From Alloascoidea africana (lineage: Eukaryota > Ascomycota > Alloascoideomycetes > Alloascoideales > Alloascoideaceae): DNA of 64,000 nucleotides. Of this stretch, positions 10,425 through 21,200 are shown in pieces. The stretch spans positions 124,001 through 188,000 of the forward strand of contig JAKTTT010000013.1 in assembly GCA_030581615.1 (NCBI GenBank). Direction: 5' to 3'. The notes beneath the pieces were generated by a model that saw nothing but the letters and a program-made list of their open reading frames with translations, did not search any database and was not told the DNA's origin. A program made the translations under genes and the position numbers. Positions within the stretch are counted from its first letter, which is position 1. The number at the start of each line of letters is the position of its first letter.

Positions 10425-11452
10425 CAAGAGATAATCTGTTTATTATCATTTTGGTCGCCTATCTTGGCAACGATAGGCGTTGTTTTGTTATTTGTTTAGG
10501 ATTAATTATTCTACTTTGATGTATGATATTGCTAGTTTACTTGTCAAGTTTCTATCATCACACTTTAATCATTGCATTCTTATTTCTTTTTCTGATGTCT
10601 CATGTTGTTTGACTTTTACACTATTTCTGTTTATCAGTATCTAATAACTATGAGGGTTGGTCTTTAATCATATGGCAGACCCCAAAACAAACTTTATAAT
10701 TTCGTTGCCTTTGCTTTTAGTTTGTTTTCTGGAGTACAAATAATATAAAATCTTTAGAGTCGTGACAATGCAATTTTCAAGCTTCTCTAGACTGTATTTT
10801 ACACGATAGAGGGAATCTAATAGAAAAACTAGCTGTTACCGATGGCAATAAATAGATTCAAATTTGCAAAGTTCATCAGACAAAGACAGCCGTATCACAG
10901 TTTGCTTTCTTAGAAATGATGGAATCTATCTCTGTTGAAAGTGAGCCACAGCTGGAGTCAGTTTTGCCCTTACCAACGATGCGACTATAGAGCTATGACT
11001 AGAATGTAAAGTATATAAATTCATCTAGAACTGCTACTTTGAGGTGATATGGAAGTCTCACTTGGTTATTGTTTAACTACGTTGTGTAGAGGTTTGATAA
11101 GAAACAGAAATGTACACGATGTTTGAATAGAGAGTGCTGCTAGTATTGTCGTTCATCAATGAAGGAAAACTGATGACGCGATATCATCACAAGCACATAC
11201 ACCAAAAGACCTTCTCCAATACTTCTCAATGTGAAAACCAATTATTGAAACTTCGATGGCTTAATTGATTAAATTTTGTGTTAAAAATTATGCGGCCAGG
11301 GCTTTCGTAAGAAGGAAAGGTTCAATTGCTAACATCTTGGGATAAACGATTTCTATGACACAAGAAATTGAGTTTTAACTAAAAAATAGCGAGATAAAGG
11401 AAGATAAACATCACTTTCCTTTCAGTATTGTTGGCAGCAAAAATGAAAACAT
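10425..11452. other. Intergenic region between RhoGAP and tRNA-Thr
   Basis: AT-rich region of about 1 kb. Apart from a hairpin just after the RhoGAP stop codon I see no gene, array or recognisable element. Confidence 0.6.
10456..10479 (+). terminator. Hairpin downstream of RhoGAP
   Basis: CGCCTATC and GATAGGCG form a perfect 8-bp stem with an 8-nt loop, 32 nt after the stop codon and followed by a T-rich run. It may act in 3'-end formation or mRNA stability; that role is inferred from position only. Confidence 0.5.
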
Positions 11453-11534
11453 TGCCACCTAGCGGAATTGAACCGCCGACCTTTGCATGTCATATTGATA
11501 CAAGTGCAACGCTCTACCACTAAGCTAAGGAGGC
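11453..11534 (-). tRNA. tT(UGU): tRNA-Thr (anticodon UGU) with a short intron
   Basis: Reading the minus strand, the acceptor arm GCCTCCT pairs with AGGTGGC with one T-T mismatch. The D arm is GCTT...GAGC, the anticodon stem is TTGCA/TGCAA, the T arm is GGCGG/CCGCT with loop TTCAATT, and discriminator A ends the gene. The anticodon loop is CT-TGT-A, giving threonine. Ten extra bases (TCAATATGAC) follow the position after the anticodon, the standard site of nuclear tRNA introns. A run of four Ts lies just downstream as a polymerase III terminator. The sequence closely resembles the yeast tRNA-Thr(UGU) that I remember, which shares the same acceptor mismatch. A Ty3-like LTR starts 12 bp upstream of the 5' end. 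Confidence 0.93.
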
Positions 11535-11546
11535 CAACTTTAATTT

Positions 11547-11735
11547 TGTGAGAATTGTGATTCTTATGAAGAAAAGGCTCAGTATAATCAAGAATGGTGT
11601 AATAATGAGACTGAAGCCAATTAGTATAAATAGAACTTTGTTTGTATTTTTAGTTTTCTTCTTCTTAAGTTACTTAATGTTAATCTTTTGAGCCATAAAC
11701 TTGAGAGTTCAGAACAGAGGTTCTGTTTTCTCACA
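11547..11735 (+). mobile_element. Left LTR of the Ty3-like fossil
   Basis: 189 bp with inverted ends TGTGAGAA and TTCTCACA and an internal TATA-like TATAAATAG. It begins 12 bp upstream of the mature 5' end of tRNA-Thr, within the zone where Ty3 is known to integrate relative to polymerase III start sites. Confidence 0.85.
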
Positions 11736-12268
11736 TATGGTAGCGATGCTCTAAGAGAGATCGTGATCAGATTCTCTTTCTGTGAACAAAACGACTTGAA
11801 CGACAGTTGTGCGAAAAGGGAACGCCACCGAAGAAAATGAGAGTTGTCACCAAGAGTGTGGGCTCCATCGCTACTAATTATTGCTTTTTCAAAATAAACT
11901 TGGCCAATGAGATACCTAGAAAGAGGATCACCACGGGTGGCTACAGAGTAGGCTGCTGGAACGCGGGATCCGATACGAATGATTTGATGACAAAGAAAAA
12001 AAGTTTACAAGACAAAGAGCAACTGGGTCACACCTCTTTTGATCCTAGAATGTTATTATTGGAGGACGTTTATGGTTAGTAGCTTCCTGGTTGACTGCCA
12101 GTAAAAACAGTTTGGTTCGAAGGATTGAGATTGCTTTGGAAGCATCGTGGAAGAAGCTTGGTTTAAACAAGGGGAGAATGTAAGAATTGTGATTAAGTAT
12201 ATCAAAGGGAATACAAACTCCGCAGCAGATGCGTTGAGCAGGATTCCGAATGAAGAACTAGAAACCAT

Positions 12269-12693
12269 TGATTCTCTATCAATTACTGTGTTGCAATCCC
12301 CAGATGTCAGACTGGAGATAATAAAAGGCTACGAGGAAGACGAAGAGTTCGAAGATGTTTACCACTGCCTTAAAGAGAATCTATTGGTGCCAAAAGGCAT
12401 AAACAATCACATAAAACATTTTGTCCTTGATAACGAAATTCTATATTATTCGGCAATTATTGGTGACCCAGAAAAACGAATTTGTGTTCCAAAGGACGAA
12501 TTCCTAGATAAGCTGATTTACGATTGTCATTGCACCCCGGTAGATTCTCTTTAAGGCAGTGATAAACATCTTCGAACTCTTCATCTTCCTCGTAGCCTTT
12601 TATTATCTCCAGTCTGACATCTGGGGATTGCAAAACAGTAATGGATAGAGAATCAACCGGGGTGCAATGACAATCGTAAATCAGCTTATCTAA
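12269..12693. repeat. Inverted duplication inside the retroelement fossil
   Basis: The segment near 12269-12380 reappears inverted at about 12548-12655, and the segment near 12508-12543 reappears inverted at about 12655-12693. The copies are nearly identical, so this rearrangement is younger than the divergence between the two LTRs. Confidence 0.8.
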
Positions 12694-13046
12694 GAAAACC
12701 TACTGGGTCAGATCTTCTGGATGTGATGTTATTTGCAATCATGTGGCACGGAGTGTTTGTTTGAAAGAGAACCTGCACCGTGGTAGCATCTTCAATAGAA
12801 AGACCTTAATATTCGGTAAGAAGAATATCGATGTTGTTTTAGGTATATTTAGGATAATATATAGTTGGTTTAGATACTTTGGAAGCACTACTTAAATGAG
12901 CCTGGTCTCCCTAAAGGAAAAGGGGACTAGGAAGAAAAAGAATGAAGAACATTCATTTTGAACTTGCCACAACTCTCTTGAACACTCTCTTTTAAACTCG
13001 AACATAATAGCAATAGGAACTTGAAACCTATTGTTATTACAAATTT

Positions 13047-13424
13047 TGTGAGAGAACAAAACCTCTGTTCTGATCTCTCAAGTTGATTACTCAGAGAATA
13101 AACATGTTAGGATCCGGATTTCTTTGCCTCACGGCATCCCGGTTTTAGCCTAGTCATTTCTCTCTATAATTAGCCTAGTTCCTACATAGCAATAGAGGAC
13201 CACCAAGAAAGCGTGTGAACTGTGAACGTATAGCTCCCAGAACCCTTACATGGAGGTCGTACCTCGAGTCTTTTAAATGCTATAACGCTCTGCTACACTT
13301 TAACTCTTCTCTCTTACAACATTGAGTAGCTTAAGAAGAAAACTAAAAGTAATCCTCCGGTCTCAATATTACACTGTTCTTCGACACACTGAGCCATTTG
13401 TGAATAAGAATCACAATTTTTACA
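13047..13424 (-). mobile_element. Inverted, interrupted LTR of the Ty3-like family
   Basis: The reverse complement matches the left LTR at both ends (ATTGTGATTCTTAT and AACTTGAGAG...AGAACAGAGGTT), with much divergence between. It is longer than the left LTR even after removing the 146-bp insertion at 13105-13250. Its inverted orientation means the locus is not one simple element. Confidence 0.75.
13105..13250 (+). mobile_element. Nested LTR fragment of a second family
   Basis: The 146-bp block starts TGTTAGGATCC and ends CCCTTACA. It matches the solo LTR at 45721-45868 along its length (shared ACATAGCAATAGAG and GTGTGTGA/GTGAAC blocks). It sits inside the inverted Ty3-like LTR. I see no clear target-site duplication at this copy. 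Confidence 0.75.
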
Positions 13425-15176
13425 ACTTTTGTAAAAATAATAGACTTCAGTTCGATTTTCATTACGCTCTTCGTTTTTTGTTTCGGCCCTAATGCGATTG
13501 GGATGGAAAATTTCAGGAAAATTAAGTAAAAAGTTCTTATTGAAGTTTCTCTCTCACTTCTATCTAGGGAAGAAACCTCCCTTTATGGTTCTATGTAGAT
13601 AAAAGTAACAAAGGAAAAGAATATTCCAGAAACAAAATAAAAGGCTCTTCTGAAAGTAAAAATAATGAAAAAAATAGAAAGAAGCTTAAAGAAAGTGAAA
13701 AGAAGTTGCTGAAGTCACTCATGGAGTATTTTATGTGATTCCATGGGCCCAGCCACTCAGATTCTCTCACGAGTTTTCTTACCTTTGAAGGATAAAAAAC
13801 TCTCAAACTTGACGATTTAATGAAAACGTCGCAAACAAGCCCTTAAATATAGGTAGGGACTTGAAGCTGTGGATGGAACAGTGAAAGATGTCAAGAACTC
13901 TGCAGAATCTGGTCGCAGCACCCAGTGCCAGCTGATGGTTGGTAGCGTTCAAAGGCAGGGAATGGACTGAGTCTAGATCATCGTAGTTATTCCAAGATCG
14001 CGTGGAATCTGTATCCATGATGATTGATGAGGTATGGCCTATAAGATTTGGGAGATGTTCCGAGTGAAGAGTGAGCAGCACTATGAATCATGAATGGGCA
14101 GCGAGGATTTGATACAGAATCCTTAAAAGTTTGTCTATAAGTTGTTTGTTCCAAATTCATAATGCTTTTCCCTTTGAATTGGAAAGAAAATAGACTTTCT
14201 TTAATTCTGCTCGTCCTCCTATCGAAAAAGGGTCACATTATTTACACAATTCTACACAAGCTGAGAATGCCAATTACCAGGGAGTTGAAAAGTAGCATGA
14301 ACAGACTATTTTCAAAGTAAAAAAGAGGCAAACAAAGCTTCATGAAAGCAAATGTTATGGGAAATGCCATTCTTGGAACATTTGATCTGATTACTTGGAT
14401 CTAATCCTGAAGTTCTTCCAATTGTTTAGCAGTTCTAGCCTGATCCTAATGCTTTTCATTTATCCGTCCTATGCCCCATCTGAGGGAAATAAAAGCTCAA
14501 ATAATTTCTCTAAACTAAACCATTTAACTGAAACCACTTATAAACTAACAATGTCAATGATCCATTCTTGGACATATTTCACTTTTAGGGGTAAACCGAA
14601 TGTTAAATATGATTCATTAGCTATGCTATTAAAGCTAACCAATCTTTACGTCACATTTCTCCTTTCATTCTTCTACACTGCATAGACATCTATGCATCTC
14701 CTTTAATGCTTTTCATTGCATATTGGTTCTGACAGTCGCTCTAGACGAGCAACAGTGACTATTCGGCGTTGGAATGCTTGCAAATATTCAGAACATCAAT
14801 CCCTGATCTGTTACAGAAGATGTAGACATGTCTGGCAATTCTGGGGAACGTACTATCAAATAGGAGTCTCATATGGTCATATCAATGTGTTGAACACTAA
14901 ATGGTAGTAGAAGTGGTTTATTGGCATATGATTTACTGTATATTGAGTAAGGAAGTCATGTACAGATTTAGTGACGGTTATTCAAAAATATATCTTAACA
15001 AAGAAGAGTGAAGAATATGTTACAGAGATGAACTTTTACAACCTATCTATAATGAAGAGCCAGCAAAACTTCAAACAAAATCAAAAAAAAATCCAGAGAA
15101 TGTGATTCTGGCACAAAGAATGCGTAAAACCAGTTAAAGACAAGTCTAAAGTAGGGTAGAACAATAAAAGCGACAA
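13425..15176. other. Intergenic region left of PEX20
   Basis: About 1.7 kb, AT-rich, directly adjoining the fossil element. Short open frames at 13803-14081 (minus) and 14395-14685 (plus) have no recognisable motifs. I cannot tell whether decayed transposon sequence continues into this stretch. Confidence 0.5.
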
Positions 15177-16271
15177 CTAATAGTAGTATGAATCGTCACG
15201 ATAATCATCATAGATTTCATCCAAGGTACGGGGCAATATATCATCACCATCAGAGCTAGAAAACGATTGCATTTTAGGCGATGGCTCTGTCATTTCAACA
15301 AGGTTTTTGGGATCAGTAACGTTGAACTGTATTGAACCGAGATCTTGCTCTATCTGAGCGAGTTCGGCATCTTCTGTTGCAGTTTGTCTGACATCTTTCT
15401 GTAGCATACCAGTTTCATCTCGAATATTACTCCCATTTGAAGTATATATCAATTCAGAACGCTCTTCATTCACTTGAACCTCCTTGTTTGCAATTTGCTT
15501 CATGAGCATTAGAAACTTGCTTTGTTGAAACTTTTCCGATTCGTTAGATTCCAAGTTATCTGCAATCTGCTTAGCAACTAAAGAAAACCTGTCTTGCTCA
15601 TTGCGCAGCTCCTTGTCTTGGTCTGTTTGGGAATGTGTTTCTGACCTTTCATTTTGAAAATTGGAGTCATCTTGTTCCAACCGCACTGTGGCTTCGACCT
15701 GGTCAAAAGCCTCCTCAAACAGGGCCTGTGTATTGTCCCGAGAACTTGATGATTCTATAAAGCGGGGTTGATGAATATGTGGACCTAAAGTTATGGCTGG
15801 CGAAAAAGGAACAGCATGATGTTGATTGAACCGAGAGTAATTTGACAGTGGCTCATTAGCCTCTGTATTTGTTTTGAAATCTGTTTGACTAGTATAAACT
15901 CCTTGCCTATCCATGTTCAACTGTGCAAACTCTCTTCCCCATTGAGATTCATGATTTTGCTGGTGCTGAGCCGTTATTCGCGTATCGACCAGGTGTGTGT
16001 TTACTGGGCGATGTCCATTTTGCACTTTAGACAAATTTTGCTCTTGGAAGATATCAACGCCATCTGCTGCTCCATATGGTTGTGAAGCTTGAGAAAACTG
16101 TGTAAACTCATGATCTAACCTCGGATCAACCTTATGGTGGTGACCTCCAGCCTTAAACTGAGTGCTCCCAATTAGAAAGGAAGTTGCATCTCCAAGCAAA
16201 TTTTGACCCGAATCAACATGTTTCTGAAGTCCTTTCAAAGGATTCGCAGACCTACAAGAAACGTCAACCAT
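15177..16271 (-). CDS. PEX20: Peroxin 20 family protein, PTS2 import co-receptor, 364 aa
   Basis: PEX20/PEX18/PEX21 proteins work with Pex7 to import PTS2-bearing enzymes into peroxisomes, cycling through monoubiquitination of an N-terminal cysteine. Here the start MVDVSC places Cys at residue 6, followed by SANPLKGLQKH as in Pex20. Docking-type aromatic motifs follow (HEFTQF, WGREFAQL). A later segment, SKFLMLMKQIANKEVQV, closely parallels the Pex21 segment around SKFIQLMRNISSGDVTL, which supports the family call. An ATG 51 nt further upstream (16322) is in frame and would add a hydrophobic stretch; I prefer 16271 because it puts the cysteine at the usual place. The gene runs in the same direction as MTM1, 182 bp downstream of it. 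Confidence 0.85.
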   Translation of the reverse strand: MVDVSCRSANPLKGLQKHVDSGQNLLGDATSFLIGSTQFKAGGHHHKVDPRLDHEFTQFSQASQPYGAADGVDIFQEQNLSKVQNGHRPVNTHLVDTRITAQHQQNHESQWGREFAQLNMDRQGVYTSQTDFKTNTEANEPLSNYSRFNQHHAVPFSPAITLGPHIHQPRFIESSSSRDNTQALFEEAFDQVEATVRLEQDDSNFQNERSETHSQTDQDKELRNEQDRFSLVAKQIADNLESNESEKFQQSKFLMLMKQIANKEVQVNEERSELIYTSNGSNIRDETGMLQKDVRQTATEDAELAQIEQDLGSIQFNVTDPKNLVEMTEPSPKMQSFSSSDGDDILPRTLDEIYDDYRDDSYYY

Positions 16272-16453
16272 CAGGAAGAAATAGAGCTGGAGATGGAGAA
16301 AGATGGATGGGCCTTGGCACATGAAAGAGCATCCCCATACTTAGTAACCCCGGAAGGTTCTAGACGATGTCCCGGAAAGTAAGCAAGATCGAAATCTTAT
16401 CAAAGCGGAAGTACATTTTATGCAACAAAGGGAAGATATATATTTACAAACAA

Positions 16454-17845
16454 TTAATGAGAAAGTGCCTCTCTTTTTTTCTCCAAGTTAATTCTCGAGG
16501 CAATCTGCTTTCCAATTTCGTACGTTGAGATCATGATTGCGCATGATGGAGCAACTTTCAGAATCCGAGGGACTGCCCCGATGTATAATGCTCCAAAACC
16601 TTCTTGTCTGGCGATGGTTCTTAACAGTTTCATCATTCTTTGATTTGCGAAAGTGGGATCTGAATGAGTTGCCACTTGCTTCCTGGTTTTTCCCACGTCA
16701 AAAGGATTTGTCAAAATAGAGGCCATTGTCCCGCTTAGAGATCCTGATATAAAGGCCTTTAAAAACGTTTCGTCATGGTTGCCAGGCAAAAGGCGAATTG
16801 TATCCAGCTGTTTCTTTAGATGTTCATAGGAGGCCCAGTAAATGCCTGAAAAGGGCACATCTCGCCATAACGTCAGGACCAAACCTCGGTATAAGAATAA
16901 AAAGCCATCTGATTTGACCATTTGCCGGATATCTTTAATAGTGTCTAGAAATGCCTCTTTTGGGGTTGACGTTCTATGCTTGGGAATTGATTGTAGTCGA
17001 GTTTTGATTAGCTCTATGGGGGAGACGGTTGTTGCTGCCAATATTCGGGCAAAGCTGCCGCATAGCAGAGGATTCAAGACATTGTGCTTAACAAGAGACA
17101 GATCACGTAGAAATTCGTATCCCGCAAAGTAGACCATATTAGATGGGACAGCCATAATTCTAAGGATATATCGTTAGAATTTCAAAGTCCAGGCTTAAAA
17201 TTGCTGAGAGTATTCTAATACTTACAATGTGAGCGAAAGCCCCCGCCACAGAGTCATAACTCCTTCATTACTGGCGATTTTCTTCAAGCCTTCGAAAGTG
17301 CTCACAAACCTCTTTGGAGCCGTTTTCTCCGCGCAGTCTCCAGCAATAGTCGAAGCTACGCATTGGTCTATCGAACTTGTAGGCAGTTGGATAACTTCTT
17401 TGCAGCAGGCATCAACTCCTATTTGCGATGGCGTCAGCTTGGGAAACGAAACTATCCGGTATCCTTCAGGCAAAGACTTGGACAGAAACTCCGGCGATAT
17501 TGACGGGTAGACCGAGGACTGCTGCTGCAGTCGCACTCGTATCACATCAAAAGGAGTAACTACAGAGTATAAGAACGTAGAGGTTAGCGATCTCCAAGAC
17601 TTTTTCGGTCTTTGTGACCAGTCCATCGACTTACCTAATAGTGAGGTGAGTAACGAGCCCGTACAGGCGGAAATCATCCGCTGGCCCACCGAGAGGGAGA
17701 TATCAGCCTGGCTGATCTGCTCTGGTACATCGCTCTTCATCTCGTCAGGCTGCCGTAGTGCGCCTTCCGACATTTCTGGAGGTTTTCGTTGTTGAAAGAA
17801 AGAGTTCAACATGAGAGATGGAGTTGGGATTCCGGAGAGCCACAT
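16454..17845 (-). CDS. MTM1: Mitochondrial carrier, Mtm1/SLC25A39-40 type, spliced, 416 aa
   Basis: Exons are 17845-17635, 17559-17226 and 17159-16454, and the joined length is a whole number of codons. Three carrier signatures are present: TPFDVIRVRLQ, SPIELIKTRLQ and NPFDVGKTRKQ, one per repeat of the six-helix inner-membrane fold. The long loop after the first signature is typical of the Mtm1 subgroup, which in yeast is tied to mitochondrial manganese/iron handling and in animals to glutathione import. Intron 1 (17560-17634, 75 nt) is stopless and in frame, so the unspliced frame looks continuous; splicing it joins LLTSLL to VTPFDV. Intron 2 is 17160-17225 (66 nt). Upstream in-frame ATGs make the exact start uncertain. 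The gene is divergent from KOG1. Confidence 0.88.
17560..17634 (-). other. Stopless 75-nt intron in MTM1
   Basis: Donor GTAAGT, branch-like GCTAAC and acceptor CTGTAG. Seventy-five nt with no in-frame stop. Splicing brings the first carrier helix directly to the first P-x-[DE] signature, as in all carriers. Confidence 0.88.
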
Positions 17846-18204
17846 CTACAAACACACACACTTTGTACACGAGAGAGCCCAGAGGGAAACCGAGCCCGTT
17901 CTCCTGAGCACGATCCTCAACCTCCCGACCAACACTCAGAGCCGCGATCTCTGCTCTGCCTACAACCATATCCACGTCTTTTCTCTTCCCAGCCGCTGGC
18001 CGAGTTTTCTGCTTCCGCCGTTCCAAAGCGTCCGCCACAGACAGAAAGCTCCATACACCCGTCCACCCTCCATTTTCTCCACCATCGGCCATATCAGCGA
18101 CTTGGAGATAGAAGCAGTCTGTTTCAGCGACCTTCGACTCTTCGGGCGCACGCTTTGCAGTGATACCATAGATTCATGGAGTGGTGATAGTGCCTCATAC
18201 ACAA
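17846..18204. promoter_or_regulatory. Divergent MTM1/KOG1 promoter region
   Basis: About 360 bp between the two ATGs, more GC-rich than typical spacers here. Overlapping open frames in this stretch lack ATG context or conserved content and are treated as chance. Confidence 0.5.
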
Positions 18205-21200
18205 ATGCTGCAACCAGTAGAACTAGAGACAACAGGCGGGCCTTCAAGCTTGCCGCAGTCCTCTTCCGATGCTCGCTTAGATGGAACGTCAGAGAGACCA
18301 ACGAGAGAGAATAACAACGCAACGGCTCCGTCTCCAGCGAGATCGGTAAACACAGCACAACACACAAATGGAAGTGCTGTAGACAATGGCCCGCGGCAAG
18401 AGGACTACCGTACTGTTGCACCGAACAAGTTTTCAAAAAAGCCTTTGAATACACAGTTTCGCCATGGCTTTGAAGAATACAGCTCTGAAGAGTACATGAA
18501 CATGTTGGCCAAGGTAACACCAGAACAGGCTTTAAATCGTTGAAATTAAGCTTTTTTTGCTAACGATTTGGTTTTTTGTTAGATGTTTTACATATACTTT
18601 GAAGGAAAAAGGCACGAAACAGCTGGCAACCCCAGACCTGAGAACCCCGATGACCACCCTGATTGGAAAGTCATGAGAGACCGACCGAAGACTACAAGTG
18701 CGGCTATAGTGGTTTGTCTCAATCTTGGTGTGGACCCTCCAGATATTGTCAAGACTCAGCCATGTGCGAAGCTGGAAACATGGATTGATCCCTCATCTTT
18801 CCCAGATCCAAAGAGGGCCCTTGAGACGATTGGGAGAAATTTGCATTCACAGTATGAGACGCTTAGCTTTCGGGTTAGATACAACAAGCTCCTGGACCCC
18901 ATAGTTGAGGACATGAAGAGGTTTTGCATCAACTTACGGCGAAAAGCAAGAGATGATCGAATTTTATTTCATTACAACGGCCATGGCGTACCACAACCAA
19001 CTGCAAGCGGAGAGATTTGGGTATTCAATAGAGGATTCACCCAATATATACCGGTGTCATTATATGATTTACAATCTTGGCTGGGAGCACCCTGTGTTTT
19101 TGTCTACGATTGCCATTCAGCGGGACACATTGTGAATAATTTCAAGAGATTTGTCCAGAGGCGTATAGACGACGAGCGACAAAACGGCTTGGAGCCCTCT
19201 GGAACTCCAGCAGCAGCTTACAAAGAGTGCATTCAACTGGCAGCATGCCAGGCTAACGAACATTTACCAATGCATCCCGACTTCCCAGCAGACTTATTTA
19301 CATGCTGCCTAACAACCCCAATTCAGATATCCATCAAGTGGTTTGTAATGCAGAACCCCTTGACCATGGGCTCTCAAACCAACTTGACCATTCCTGGGAA
19401 ATTGGCAGATAGAAAGACAGCGTTAGGAGAACTGAATTGGATATTTACTGCAATTACTGACACGATTGCTTGGACCACCTTACCAAGGCCAATATTCAAG
19501 CGGCTCTTCAGACAGGATCTGATGGTGGCAGCACTATTTCGAAATTTCTTACTAGCAGACCGAATTCTCAGAGTTCACAACTGTCATCCCATTTCTGACC
19601 CTCCTCTTCCAGAGACTCATAATCACCCAATGTGGGAGGCATGGGACCTCGCACTGGACCAGTGCCTTTCACAGTTGCCTATGCTCCATGCTGCAGAAAA
19701 GCCCGGGGCAGAACCCTATGAGTATAAGCAATCTACTTTTTTCGAGGAGCATTTAACAGCTTTTGAAATATGGCTAGAATACGGCTCAAACACCAAAGAA
19801 GCACCAGAACAGCTACCAGTGGTTCTCCAAGTCCTACTTTCCCAAGTTCATCGTTTAAGAGCCTTAATTTTGCTCAGCAAGTTTCTAGACCTGGGATCTT
19901 GGGCCGTTTTTCTCGCGCTTACAATTGGTATATTCCCATATGTTCTACGACTTTTACAATCACCTGCCCAGGATTTAAAACCCGTCCTCGTTTTCATCTG
20001 GACTCGAATAATATCTGTGGATTACAAAAACTCACAACAGGAGTTGATGAAAGATAGAGGATATGCCTATTTTATACAAATTCTGGTTCCTCAAGCCACT
20101 ATACCGACATTTATCACCAATGTTGCTGAGCACCGCGCAATGTGTGCGTTTGTGCTATCTCTTTTCTGTCGTGGATTTAGACAGGGCCAGGAGGTGTGTA
20201 TGGGCCCGGAGGTTCTCCAGGCTTGTCTAACCCATACTGCCGAGTCGGATAATCCTTTGTTACGACAATGGTCTTGCTTATGCATTTCACAGTTGTGGGA
20301 TGAGTACCCTGAAGGAAAATGGCTTGGAATGAATGAGGGCGCTTTGGACAAACTCTGCGCTCTTCTTTCTGATCCGATCCCCGAAGTCCGAACCTCTAGA
20401 CTAATTGCGCTGACTACATTTTTAGCCAATGAGAATGAGGAACTGGGAGAACGGTTTAAACAACAGGAGATAAAACTGGCAACTGCTGTGCTTGGGCTTA
20501 CAGGCGATGGATCTGGAATTGTACGAAGGGAGGTTGTTGTTTTTCTATCTCGTTTTGTGAAGAGGTACATTGGCTATTTCCTAGTTGCCTCGTATGGCCA
20601 GTTAGAGGAAGAAATGGCCATGATGGACGACCCTTCTTCTTTAGATGAGGTGCGACGGTCTTCTCCAGCCTATGGAACCGTTTTTTCATCTGCCTGGAAA
20701 GCGTTGCTTACAATGTCGGAGGACCCATTTTCAGAGGTCCAGTTGTATGCGACCAGAGTTGTGGACTATGTGTTTGACAAAATGAGTAACTCGCCTTTAG
20801 CAGAGTCCAAGAAAGAGATTGAAGAGTATCTTGTCCAGAAATACACGGATTCTAGTCAGCAAGCTCAAGAGATGATACCAATTATGAGCCCGCTGAATAG
20901 TAATGCACCAAGGTTGAGAAGAACAATAAGTTCAACCAGCACTGGAGCGCGGAATGCTCCCAAAATGCCAGAATTAAAGCATAGGTCTTCATTATCATCA
21001 ATATCAATAGGACGAATTTTGAAGACGTTAGGATTAAGTGTGTCTGAGGATAACGCGGACACTCAAAGTTTAAATGGCCCCAGAATAAGGGATAATGAAC
21101 ATCACTTTGTCACTGTACCATACGGAAGTTGGAAAAAGCCAACCACTCCTCGTTTGAACTCAAACATTGGCAGCGATGACAATGGTGATAAACCTATAGA

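Larger units (their letters stand above)
11547..13424 (+). mobile_element. Broken Ty3/gypsy-like LTR retrotransposon fossil, composite
   Basis: This is an old, clearly broken element directly upstream of tRNA-Thr. The left LTR (11547-11735) is followed by a primer-binding site at 11738 beginning TGGTAGCGATGCT, close to the complement of the initiator-tRNA-Met 3' end used by Ty3-like elements. A remnant at 12147-12554 on the plus strand matches the end of Ty3/gypsy RNase H and the start of integrase (NTNSAADALSRIP). Only a small part of the expected coding content remains, with many breaks. Segments of this remnant are repeated in inverted order at about 12548-12693. The right LTR (13047-13424) is inverted relative to the left and interrupted by another LTR. 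Flanking 5-mers AATTT and ACTTT could be a decayed target duplication. Confidence 0.85.

Noticed and set aside
13803-14685. Open frames right of the Ty3-like fossil as further transposon coding
   Set aside because: No reverse-transcriptase, capsid or integrase motif is visible in them.
16272-16453. Possible first exon and intron upstream of PEX20
   Set aside because: The TTGTAG before the conserved segment looks like an acceptor, but no donor with an in-frame ATG and branch site is found; MVDVSC already fits the family start.
17811-18314. Plus-strand frames in the MTM1/KOG1 promoter
   Set aside because: They overlap the KOG1 first exon in a different frame and show no conserved content.
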